Shown here piece after piece: positions 11,701 through 19,167 of a stretch of 32,339 nt of DNA. The notes beneath the pieces were generated by a model that was given only the letters and a program-made list of their open reading frames with translations, was not told where the DNA came from and did not search any database. The translations under genes and the position numbers were made by a program. Position 1 is the first letter of the stretch, and each line of letters opens with the position of its first letter. The stretch is taken from positions 1-32,339 of the forward strand of contig NZ_VIKW01000032.1 of NCBI RefSeq assembly GCF_009711975.1, read 5' to 3'. The DNA comes from Anabaena sp. UHCC 0204. GTDB taxonomy: Bacteria > Cyanobacteriota > Cyanobacteriia > Cyanobacteriales > Nostocaceae.

Positions 11701-13360
11701 CCATTGTTGGAGTATTACACCCAATGCTAACCTGAAAAAAGGTAGTGAGTTTTTTAACAGATGTCAAGAGTTAGGTTTTTATAGTCTGTTGTTCCTAACT
11801 CAAGCTCTTGATAAACAGCTTATTAATCAGCCTCTGAAACTCATCACTGTTACCAACAATTTACATGATGTTACAGGGAATGAAAAATTAGCTCCTGAGA
11901 AATCCACAATTTTAGCTGCCTCTCAAGTAATTCCCCAGGAATATATTAATATTAGTTGTCAAAATATTGATATATTAATTAGTGATTCAGATAATCAAAT
12001 TGATGCTAGAATAATAGATAAATTACTAGCAGAAATAACAAGTAATAGCACAGATTTAATAGTTGCTTATCGTGGTCATCATCGCTGGGTAAAAACCTTT
12101 GAATCTGTGAATATAGCTGAAGCTGAAAATAAAATCAGTCCATTAAGACAAGAAGGTATTTATTTAATTACTGGTGGACTGGGTGGAGTTGGTTTAGTTG
12201 TAGCAGAATATTTAGCGAAGACAGTAAAAGCCAAACTAATTTTAATCAGTCGTTCTGGTTTACCAGACAAAAATTTATGGTTACAATGGTTAGACAACCA
12301 TGATCAAGAAGATAGTATTAGCTGCAAAATTCGGCAATTACAAGCATTAGAGAAACTTGGTGCTGAAGTTTTGGTGATTAGTGCTGATGTGGCTGATGAA
12401 GGGCAAATGCGGCAGGCGATCGCACAAGCTACTCAACATTTTGGAAAAATTAATGGTGTTATTCATTGTGCAGGAGATTTACAAAAATCCATTTTTCAAC
12501 CAATACAAGCAACAACTATTAACCAATGCCAAAAACATTTTCAAGCTAAAGTAAATGGCACTTATGTATTAACAAAACTTTTCCAAAATCACCAACTAGA
12601 TTTTTGTATCTTCACCTCATCTCTAGCTGCTATCTTAGGAGGGTTAAACTTTGCAGCCTACTCAGCAGCTAATATATTTATAGATGCCTTTGTCCACCAA
12701 CAAAACCAAATTAGTAACGTTACTTGGAGTAGTATTAACTGGGATGGTTGGCAATTTTCCCCCACTACAGAAACAACTAATAGTATCACCACCACAGAGG
12801 GACAAGAGGCTTTTGATACAATTTTCAAACTCAATCATATTCCCCAAATTTTAGTTTCTACCACCGACTTAAATCTACGCATCTATAAATGGTTAGAACT
12901 GCAAAATATTAAATCTCAATCAACTCAAGAAAATAATTCTCTAGGAAAATACTCTAGACCAAACTTACTTAATGCCTATATTCAGCCTCAAACTGAAATT
13001 GAACAGATTATCACTAATATCTGGCAACAGATTTTAGGTATTAATCAAATTGGCATTCATGATAACTTTTTTGAATTAGGTGGACATTCACTATTAGCTA
13101 CTCAACTTATTGCCCACCTGCGCCAAAAATTACAAATTGAAATTCCCTTACAACAAATATTTGCTAGTTCTACCATTGCTGAACAAGCTGCGGAAATTGA
13201 AAGCATCAAATCTCAAATATCTAACCTGAAAATTGACACAATTACCAAAATAAATAGAGAAAATGCCCCTGATATTTCTGTAGCCATTGATAAATTTACA
13301 GATGCAGAAATTGATTTACTTCTCAAACAATTAGCAACCTTAAATTATGTGCAGTTATGA
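8720..13360 (+). CDS. Type I PKS module KS-AT-KR-ACP
   Basis: A 1546-residue single module that extends the peptidyl chain by two carbons. KS at about residues 10-440: TACSTS with catalytic Cys184, EAHGTGT and KTNIGHLDAA. AT at about 525-840: FPGQGAQY, the active site GNSIGEY with Ser627, and HAFH at 723-726, the motif typical of malonyl-CoA specificity. The usual GHS is GNS here. KR: a structural subdomain from about 895 (WFYTPTWKQS) and a catalytic half with ITGGLGGVG near 1150, SSLAA and YSAAN. It should therefore reduce the beta-ketone to a hydroxyl. There is no DH, ER or C-methyltransferase. ACP at about 1430-1500 (FELGGHSLL). The C-terminal tail FTDAEIDLLLKQL looks like a docking motif. 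The stop codon overlaps the next start (ATGA). Confidence 0.95.
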   Translation: MTDSVENYNFHGSEIAIIGMSGRFPGAKNVDEFWQNLKNGSCSISSFTKEELLAAGVDAKLLNNPNYVKVGGILADAEFFDAEFFGFNPKEAEVTDIQHRVFLECAWEALENSGYSSENYSGLIGVYAGSNLNGYLLHIYSHPEILNSVNSQQITIGSDKDYLTTKVSYKLNLTGPSYTIQTACSTSLVAVHLACQSLLSGECDLALAGGVAINAKRKQGYLYKEGGVNSPDGYCRAFDAKAQGTVGGEGVGIVVLKRLEDALNDKDTIHAIIKGSAINNDGANKVSYTAPRIEGQAKVIRTAQIVAEVEPETITYIEAHGTGTSLGDPIEIAALTQAFPASTEKKEFCAVASVKTNIGHLDAAAGIAGLIKTVLALKHKQIPPSLHFEKPNPHIDFNNSPFYVNTVLKDWEVNGIPRRAGVSSFGIGGTNAHIILEEAPPVETVTSARNWQLLILSAKTPTALETATANLAIHLQQNPHLNLNDVAYTLQIGRKIFDYRRLLVCQNSEQAVQLLTSKKGVLTHHQKSCKPSVVFMFPGQGAQYVNMAAELYQTESVFANHINRCAELLKPHLGLDIREVIYLTDSKVVSRLNETALTQPALFVIEYALAQLWMSWGVHPEAMIGNSIGEYVAATLADVFSLSDALMLVAHRGKLMQQLPKGAMLSVAIPASNVKNLLGDGLSLAVNNAPSACVVAGTNSAIAELQAKLQARGINCRLLHTSHAFHSSMMEAIINPFIELLAKVTFNPPQIPFISNVTGTWITTEQVTDPHYWAKHLRQTVLFNEGIIELIKQPQRILLEVGPGRTLSSLVKQHQNQEIVTLTSVSHPQETQSDVAFILTTLGRLWLLGVKINWSGFYGQEQRFHIPLPTYPFERKPYLISLNKQTGIPVNNEEKLDISKWFYTPTWKQSLPVIISQLGTKNSCYLVFADDCQIGSAIVKQLELENQNPISVLVGEQFAKIGTNAYTINPQNPEDYHALIVDLRYQNLIPDCIFHCWSITPNANLKKGSEFFNRCQELGFYSLLFLTQALDKQLINQPLKLITVTNNLHDVTGNEKLAPEKSTILAASQVIPQEYINISCQNIDILISDSDNQIDARIIDKLLAEITSNSTDLIVAYRGHHRWVKTFESVNIAEAENKISPLRQEGIYLITGGLGGVGLVVAEYLAKTVKAKLILISRSGLPDKNLWLQWLDNHDQEDSISCKIRQLQALEKLGAEVLVISADVADEGQMRQAIAQATQHFGKINGVIHCAGDLQKSIFQPIQATTINQCQKHFQAKVNGTYVLTKLFQNHQLDFCIFTSSLAAILGGLNFAAYSAANIFIDAFVHQQNQISNVTWSSINWDGWQFSPTTETTNSITTTEGQEAFDTIFKLNHIPQILVSTTDLNLRIYKWLELQNIKSQSTQENNSLGKYSRPNLLNAYIQPQTEIEQIITNIWQQILGINQIGIHDNFFELGGHSLLATQLIAHLRQKLQIEIPLQQIFASSTIAEQAAEIESIKSQISNLKIDTITKINRENAPDISVAIDKFTDAEIDLLLKQLATLNYVQL

Positions 13361-14868
13361 ACACAACCTTTAATGAAATATCCCAACTTAATCCAGCAGA
13401 AAAACGCGAAATATTAGCCCAAATATTGGAAAACCAAGCTATTAAACCTCAGTATTTCCCTTTATCCTTTGCTCAACAAAGACTGTGGTTTGTAGAACAA
13501 ATACAACCAGGAAATTCTAGTTATAACATTCTGTTAGCTATCCGGTTACAAGGAGCGTTAAATGTAACCTACCTAGAAAAAAGGTTTCAAGAAATAATTT
13601 CACGTCATGAAATATTACGAACTAGCTTTATTGCTGTCAAAGGTGAACCTCAGCAAGTTATTTACCCTCATTTACCGCTAAAATTAGTAGTTTTCGATAT
13701 TCAAGAACTACCCGCATCAGCACAAGAACAAGAAATCACAAACTTAGTTTTTCAAGAGTCACAACAACCTTTTGATTTAACTCAAATTCCTTTATTGCGA
13801 GTGAAAATTTTACAACTCAATCCTCAAGAATTTGTATTAGTTTTGACTATGCACCATATTATTACTGATGCTTGGTCAATAGAAATATTTGTGAAAGAAT
13901 TAATTACACTTTATCAAGGATTTTCTGATCAGCAACCTGCAAATCTACCAGAATTACCAATTCAGTATGCAGACTTTGCTGTTTGGCAAAGAAAGCATTT
14001 GACAGGGAAAGTATTAGAAAATCACTTGAATTATTGGCAAAAACAACTAGCTAATAATTTACCAGAATTAAAACTACCAACTGACTATCCACGTCCAGAA
14101 ATACCTACTTATCAAGGAGCAAAAAAGACTTTAGTAATTAGTCAAGATTTTACTGAAAAAATTAAAAAGGTCAGCCTTCAGTTAGGCAGTACCATATTTA
14201 TGACGCTGTTAGCAGCATTTGAAATTTTATTACATTATTATAGCCATCAAGAAGAAATTGTTGTGGGCATTGATGTAGCCAATCGTAATAGAGCCGAAAC
14301 TGAAAGATTAATTGGCTTTTTTGTCAATCAATTAGTATTACGAATATCTGTAGCTGAAAATCCAACTTTTCAGGAATTATTACAACGGGTAAAGTCAGTT
14401 ACTTTAGATGCTTTCTCTCACCAAGATTTACCTTTTGATTTACTTGTCAATACTTTTAACCCCAAACGTAGCCTCAATACTTCTCCATTTTTTCAAGTAA
14501 AAGTAGTTCTAGAGACTATTCATTCTTCATCTTTGGATTTTCCAGAATTAACAATTAATCCTATTGCAAATCCTAGTATTCAAACTCAACTAGATTTACT
14601 GTTGAGAATAAAAGAAACAACCCAAGGGATCATTACTAATTTAGAGTACAGTACAGATTTATTTGCTGAAGCTACTATTACCAGAATGATGAATAATTGG
14701 CAAGAAATTTTAAATCAAGTCGTTGGCAAACCTGATTTAAAATTAGCAACATTAATAAATGAGTTAAAAACAGCCGATTTACAACAAGATAAACAAAACA
14801 AAGTCAAGCACCAACAAGAATTTCAGCAAAAACTTAAAATAGTCAAACGAAAAATTAGCACTAATTAA
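13357..14868 (+). CDS. Stand-alone NRPS condensation domain protein
   Basis: A 503-residue protein with one C domain and no A or PCP domain. Residues 1-30 form a short helical docking-like segment (ISQLNPAEKREILAQIL). The C domain follows: SFAQQRLWFVEQ, RHEILRTSF, the active-site motif HHIITDA (His166-His167, Asp171, with the usual Gly replaced by Ala172) and IGFFVNQL. Both histidines are kept, so it may be catalytic. It lies between the PKS, whose stop it overlaps by 4 nt, and a hydroxylase gene. The downstream NRPS module has a C domain without the catalytic histidines. I infer that this protein supplies the missing condensation activity in trans, joining the PKS-bound chain to the Asn-loaded carrier. 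The alternative is that it is the non-catalytic interface domain that recruits the hydroxylase. Confidence 0.9.
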   Translation: MNTTFNEISQLNPAEKREILAQILENQAIKPQYFPLSFAQQRLWFVEQIQPGNSSYNILLAIRLQGALNVTYLEKRFQEIISRHEILRTSFIAVKGEPQQVIYPHLPLKLVVFDIQELPASAQEQEITNLVFQESQQPFDLTQIPLLRVKILQLNPQEFVLVLTMHHIITDAWSIEIFVKELITLYQGFSDQQPANLPELPIQYADFAVWQRKHLTGKVLENHLNYWQKQLANNLPELKLPTDYPRPEIPTYQGAKKTLVISQDFTEKIKKVSLQLGSTIFMTLLAAFEILLHYYSHQEEIVVGIDVANRNRAETERLIGFFVNQLVLRISVAENPTFQELLQRVKSVTLDAFSHQDLPFDLLVNTFNPKRSLNTSPFFQVKVVLETIHSSSLDFPELTINPIANPSIQTQLDLLLRIKETTQGIITNLEYSTDLFAEATITRMMNNWQEILNQVVGKPDLKLATLINELKTADLQQDKQNKVKHQQEFQQKLKIVKRKISTN

Positions 14869-14884
14869 TACCAATATATAAACC

Positions 14885-15913
14885 ATGAAAAAACTAGAAA
14901 TAAAAAATCTCCAGCGTCGAGTTGTAAATTCACAATTACAAGCATTAATCACGACGGAAACTTTTAATCATAGTGAAAGTCTACCTTTAGTGATTAAACC
15001 AATAGTTGATCACATTGACTTACCAGATTGGTTAATTGTCAATCAGGATTTTATTCATAAGCAACTACTCAAATATGGTGCTATTCTCTTTCGTGGCTTC
15101 AATATTGATACACCATCTGCATTTGAGAAATTTGGTTTAGCTATTTGTCAAGAACTTTTCCACGAAAATGGCGAACATCCCCGCGAAACAGTCAGCGGAA
15201 AAGTTTACACTCCAGTATTTTATCCGGCTGATAGAAAACTGTTATGGCATAATGAAAACTCTTTTAATCATCAATTTCCCTTAAAAATTATGTTTGGTTG
15301 TCGGCAACCAGCACAGCAGGGAGGAGAAACACCAATTGTTGATAGTCGTCAAGTTTTTCAATTAATAGATCCGAAAATTCGTGATATATTTATTGAGAAA
15401 CAAGTTATGTATGTTCGCAATTATGGTGATGGATTAGGGTTAGATTGGCAAACAGTATTTCAAACCCAAAATCAGGCAGAAGTTGAAAAAAGATTCTCGC
15501 AAAATGCGATCAAATTTGAATGGAAATCAGAAAATCGTCTGCGGACTCTTTCTATTCGTCCGGCTGTAATTAAATATCCTCAAACCAGAGAATTATCTTG
15601 GTTTAATCAAGCTCAACATTGGCATCCTGCTTGTTTAGATCCGATAACTAGAGAAACACTATTTGCATCTTTTAAACCAGAAGATTTACCCAGAAACTGT
15701 TACTACGGTGATGGTACTCCCATTGAAGATTCAATCATGGAAGAAATTTGTGGAGTTTATCAACAATTAGAAGTAACTTTTCCTTGGGAGAAAGGAGATG
15801 TTTTACTACTTGATAATATTTTAGCAGCCCACGCTAGAAACCCCTTTATGGGTGAAAGAAAATTATTAGTAGCTATGGGTGAAATGACAAATTATACACA
15901 AATTGGATATTAA
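14885..15913 (+). CDS. SyrP/TauD-family Fe(II)/2-oxoglutarate beta-hydroxylase
   Basis: A 342-residue protein of the TauD/TfdA fold, closest in motif pattern to the SyrP-type hydroxylases that act on carrier-bound amino acids. Iron ligands are visible as WHNE (His122, Glu124) and a distal His316 in AAHARNPF; Arg325 in GERKLLV is the likely 2-oxoglutarate anchor. Other family signatures are LFRGF, PAQQGGETPIVDSR, WFNQ and WEKGDVLLLDN. The ligand set is HxE...H rather than the HxD of TauD itself, as in Asp/Asn hydroxylases of peptide pathways. The gene sits directly before the module with an Asn-type code, so the expected reaction is beta-hydroxylation of Asn, probably while it is bound to the PCP. 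It could instead act on another tethered residue or on free Asn, as AsnO does. No clear ribosome binding site precedes the ATG. Confidence 0.92.
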   Translation: MKKLEIKNLQRRVVNSQLQALITTETFNHSESLPLVIKPIVDHIDLPDWLIVNQDFIHKQLLKYGAILFRGFNIDTPSAFEKFGLAICQELFHENGEHPRETVSGKVYTPVFYPADRKLLWHNENSFNHQFPLKIMFGCRQPAQQGGETPIVDSRQVFQLIDPKIRDIFIEKQVMYVRNYGDGLGLDWQTVFQTQNQAEVEKRFSQNAIKFEWKSENRLRTLSIRPAVIKYPQTRELSWFNQAQHWHPACLDPITRETLFASFKPEDLPRNCYYGDGTPIEDSIMEEICGVYQQLEVTFPWEKGDVLLLDNILAAHARNPFMGERKLLVAMGEMTNYTQIGY

Positions 15914-15926
15914 GGATAGTTAAAAA

Positions 15927-18900
15927 ATGCTTAGTCAAATTCAAGGTTTTCAACTTTCACCACAACAACAACATTTGTGGAAATTCCAGCAAGACAGTTC
16001 TATTTATCGGGCTTTAGGTGCAGTTCTTATTGAGGGGAATTTACAAATTGATGTATTTAAACAAGCCCTGCAAAAAGTTGTAGATAGAAATGAAATACTC
16101 CGTACTCGCTTTTATCGTTCCCAAGGAATTAAAATTCCTAGTCAGGTAATAAATAGTAGCAATGCTTTCTTATTTACAGAGGATGAATTTCTAGAAAATC
16201 ACAATTTAGATCAAGTAATAGACGAATTATTAATTGAAGAAAAAAATCAGCCTTGCGACTTAGAATCAGGCTACTTATTTTCTACAAAATTAGTCAAAAC
16301 CGACAATAATCAATATATTTTATTCCTGAGTTTACCGTCTTTATGTGCCGATATCAAGACTTTAAATAATTTAGTTGCAGAAATCAGTAGTTGCTATACT
16401 GCCATTTTAAAAGGTGATGATTTTTTAGATGAACCTTTACAATATGCTGATATTGCAGCATGGCTAAATGAATTATTAGCAGCAGAAGAAACAAATTTAG
16501 GGAGAAAGTATTGGCAAAAAATAGATATTTCTACAAATAGAAACTGCCAACTTATTCATGAAAAGTACCCACATGAAACAGCGAAATTTCAACCGCAGCT
16601 TATCAAATTAATAATTGATGAGAAATTAGTGATTCAGATAAAAGAAGTTGCTAATAAATATCAAACTACAACTTCTGTATTTCTATTAAGTTGTTGGTTA
16701 ATTCTCCTATGGCGTTTAACTGGTAATTCTGACTTAATTATTGGTACTTACTTTGATGGACGCAATTATGATGAATTAAAATCTAGCTTAGGTTTGTTTG
16801 CTAAATATTTACCTCTAGCTTGTAATCTAGAAGATGAAAAATGCTTTTATGATGTATTGAATCTAGTTAAAGAACTTACTAGCGAAATGTCAGATCATCA
16901 GGAAAGTTTTGATTGGGAAACTGCTGTAAATAACCAGAAGCAAGAAATTGAAAAACCATTCTTCTCCTTATGTTTTGAGTTTATAGAAACACCAGAAAAG
17001 CATATATTTGGGGAAATATCACTGTCACTTTATCAGCATTGTGTTTATTTAGAACCTTTTGAAATTAAACTTTCTGGTGTTTGCAGCATTGATGAAAAGC
17101 TCAAACTTGAATTTCACTATGATAGTAGCTTATTCACACAAGCCAATATAGAAAATATTGCTGATCAATTTGCAACTTTGTTAGCGAGTGTAGTTGAAAA
17201 TCCTCAATTAAATATTTCACGTCTCGATCTTCTTTCACAATCAGAAAAACAGCACCTTTTAATTAAATTTAATCATACCAAAACGCCAGAATTACCATAT
17301 AATTGTATTCATGATTGGTTTGCAGTTCAATGTCAGCAGACACCAGATAATATTGCAGTTATTTATGAAAATCAAAAACTCACCTATCAAGAATTAAATA
17401 ACAGTGCTAATCAACTAGCACATTATTTACAAAGTTTAGGAGTAGGGACAGAAACCCTGATCGGAATATGTATAGAACGTTCTCCTTTAATGGTGATTGC
17501 TGTTTTAGGAATTCTCAAAGTTGGTGCAGCTTATGTACCCATTGACCCCAATTATCCCCCAGAAAGAAAAGCGTTTATTTTGGCAGATACACAAATGCCA
17601 TTATTGCTAACTCAAGCCAGTTTAGCAGCAGATTTACAGACAAATAATATTACAACTATTTGTTTAGATAATGATTGGTATATTATCAACCAACAACCGC
17701 AAAACAACCCAATTCATAACACTAATAGTCATAATCTTGCTTATGTAATTTATACTTCTGGTTCTACTGGTAAACCCAAGGGAACGTTAATTTCTCATTC
17801 GGGTTTAGTTAATTATTTGCATTGGTGTACAAAGACATATAAAGTTGATCAAGGTTCTGGAACTTTGGTACATTCTTCTTTAGGATTTGACTTAACTATT
17901 ACCAGTTTATTTTCTCCTTTGGTGGTAGGTAGTCAAATAGAATTATTACCAGAAAATCAAAACATAGAAAATCTAGCGCAAACTCTCATTCAAAGAAATA
18001 ATTTAAGCTTAGTTAAAATTACTCCTGCTCATTTAGAATTACTCAGTCAACAATTATCAAATCAGGAAGTAGCAAGTCGGACTAATGCTTTTATTATTGG
18101 TGGGGAAAATCTAAGCACACAACATATTAATTTTTGGCGAAAGTTTGCCCCAAAAACAATTTTAATTAATGAATATGGTCCGACAGAAACTGTTGTTGGT
18201 TGCTGCATTTATCAAGTATCACAACAAGATAGTTATTTAGTAGGTTCTATTCCTATTGGTTATCCCATTGCTAATACCCAACTTTATGTTTTAGACCAAT
18301 ATTTACAACCAGTCCCAAAAGGAGTAATAGGTGAATTATATATTGGTGGTGCGGGACTAGCGCGGGGTTATCTCAACCAACCAGAATTAACAGCCCAAAA
18401 GTTTATTCCCCATCCTTTTAGTAATAAACCGGGAGCGCGTTTATATAAAACGGGTGATCAAGTGCGTTTCCGAATTGATGGAAATTTAGAATTTTTGGGA
18501 CGCTTGGATGATCAAGTTAAATTGCGGGGTTTCCGCATCGAATTAGGAGAAATTGAATCTTTACTTTCCTTGCATCCCACTGTTCAAGATGCAGTGGTAA
18601 TGGTAAGAGAAGATGTAGCTGGAGATCAACGTTTAATTGCTTATTTGGTTGTTAAACCAGACTATTCTTTATCTATTTCTAATTTGCGGAGTTTCTTGCA
18701 AGAAAGACTGCCAGAATACATGATACCTACGGCTTTTATACCTTTAGAAAAGTTACCTTTAACAAGTAATGGAAAAGTAAATAAAAAGATACTTCCTGCA
18801 CCAGAACAGCTAAATTCGGAAGTAAAAGAATCTTTTATTGCTCCTCGTAATTCTCTTGAAGAACAGTTAGCAAATATTTGGGCAGAAGTGCTGAGAATAG

Positions 18901-19160
18901 ATAAAGTTGGTATTTACAATAACTTTTTTAGCTTAGGTGGGCATTCCCTATTAGTGACACAGTTGATATCTCGAATGCGTGATGATATTGGTGTGGAATT
19001 AGTGATACAGGATGTTTTTAATTATCCCACTGTAGCTGATTTAGCCGTGATTGTCACCCAAAAATTAGCCCAAGATATAGATGAAGACATTTTAGCGCGA
19101 TCGCTTGCAGAATTAGAAGAATTATCTAACGCAGATATCCAATTAATTAACCAAGGTTAA
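15927..19160 (+). CDS. NRPS module: degenerate C - A(Asn) - PCP
   Basis: A 1077-residue module. Residues 1-420 have the C-domain fold (LSPQQQHLW, RNEILRTRF, YADIAAW, SLGLFAKYLPL), but the HHxxxDG position reads LPSLCAD (136-142). Both histidines are gone, so normal condensation chemistry is not expected. The A domain spans about 440-960 (YTSGSTGKPKG, NEYGPTE, YKTGD, NGKVNK). Its specificity residues read D-L-T-K-I-G-E-V-G-K, one conservative change from the published Asn code; Glu at the seventh position favours Asn over Asp. The PCP has FSLGGHSLL with Ser1007. The tail SNADIQLINQG resembles the end of the PKS. Unlike the stand-alone C protein and the next NRPS, the N terminus has no docking helix. 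RBS-like AAGGAT lies 9 nt before the ATG. The C-like domain may be an interface for the hydroxylase encoded just upstream. Confidence 0.94.
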   Translation: MLSQIQGFQLSPQQQHLWKFQQDSSIYRALGAVLIEGNLQIDVFKQALQKVVDRNEILRTRFYRSQGIKIPSQVINSSNAFLFTEDEFLENHNLDQVIDELLIEEKNQPCDLESGYLFSTKLVKTDNNQYILFLSLPSLCADIKTLNNLVAEISSCYTAILKGDDFLDEPLQYADIAAWLNELLAAEETNLGRKYWQKIDISTNRNCQLIHEKYPHETAKFQPQLIKLIIDEKLVIQIKEVANKYQTTTSVFLLSCWLILLWRLTGNSDLIIGTYFDGRNYDELKSSLGLFAKYLPLACNLEDEKCFYDVLNLVKELTSEMSDHQESFDWETAVNNQKQEIEKPFFSLCFEFIETPEKHIFGEISLSLYQHCVYLEPFEIKLSGVCSIDEKLKLEFHYDSSLFTQANIENIADQFATLLASVVENPQLNISRLDLLSQSEKQHLLIKFNHTKTPELPYNCIHDWFAVQCQQTPDNIAVIYENQKLTYQELNNSANQLAHYLQSLGVGTETLIGICIERSPLMVIAVLGILKVGAAYVPIDPNYPPERKAFILADTQMPLLLTQASLAADLQTNNITTICLDNDWYIINQQPQNNPIHNTNSHNLAYVIYTSGSTGKPKGTLISHSGLVNYLHWCTKTYKVDQGSGTLVHSSLGFDLTITSLFSPLVVGSQIELLPENQNIENLAQTLIQRNNLSLVKITPAHLELLSQQLSNQEVASRTNAFIIGGENLSTQHINFWRKFAPKTILINEYGPTETVVGCCIYQVSQQDSYLVGSIPIGYPIANTQLYVLDQYLQPVPKGVIGELYIGGAGLARGYLNQPELTAQKFIPHPFSNKPGARLYKTGDQVRFRIDGNLEFLGRLDDQVKLRGFRIELGEIESLLSLHPTVQDAVVMVREDVAGDQRLIAYLVVKPDYSLSISNLRSFLQERLPEYMIPTAFIPLEKLPLTSNGKVNKKILPAPEQLNSEVKESFIAPRNSLEEQLANIWAEVLRIDKVGIYNNFFSLGGHSLLVTQLISRMRDDIGVELVIQDVFNYPTVADLAVIVTQKLAQDIDEDILARSLAELEELSNADIQLINQG

Positions 19161-19167
19161 AAATTAG

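Noticed and set aside
13357-19160. Firm call of a beta-hydroxyaspartate siderophore cluster
   Set aside because: The hydroxylase and C-like domain are suggestive, but the A domain code reads Asn, and no hydroxamate or catechol gene, TonB receptor or siderophore exporter is in the window.
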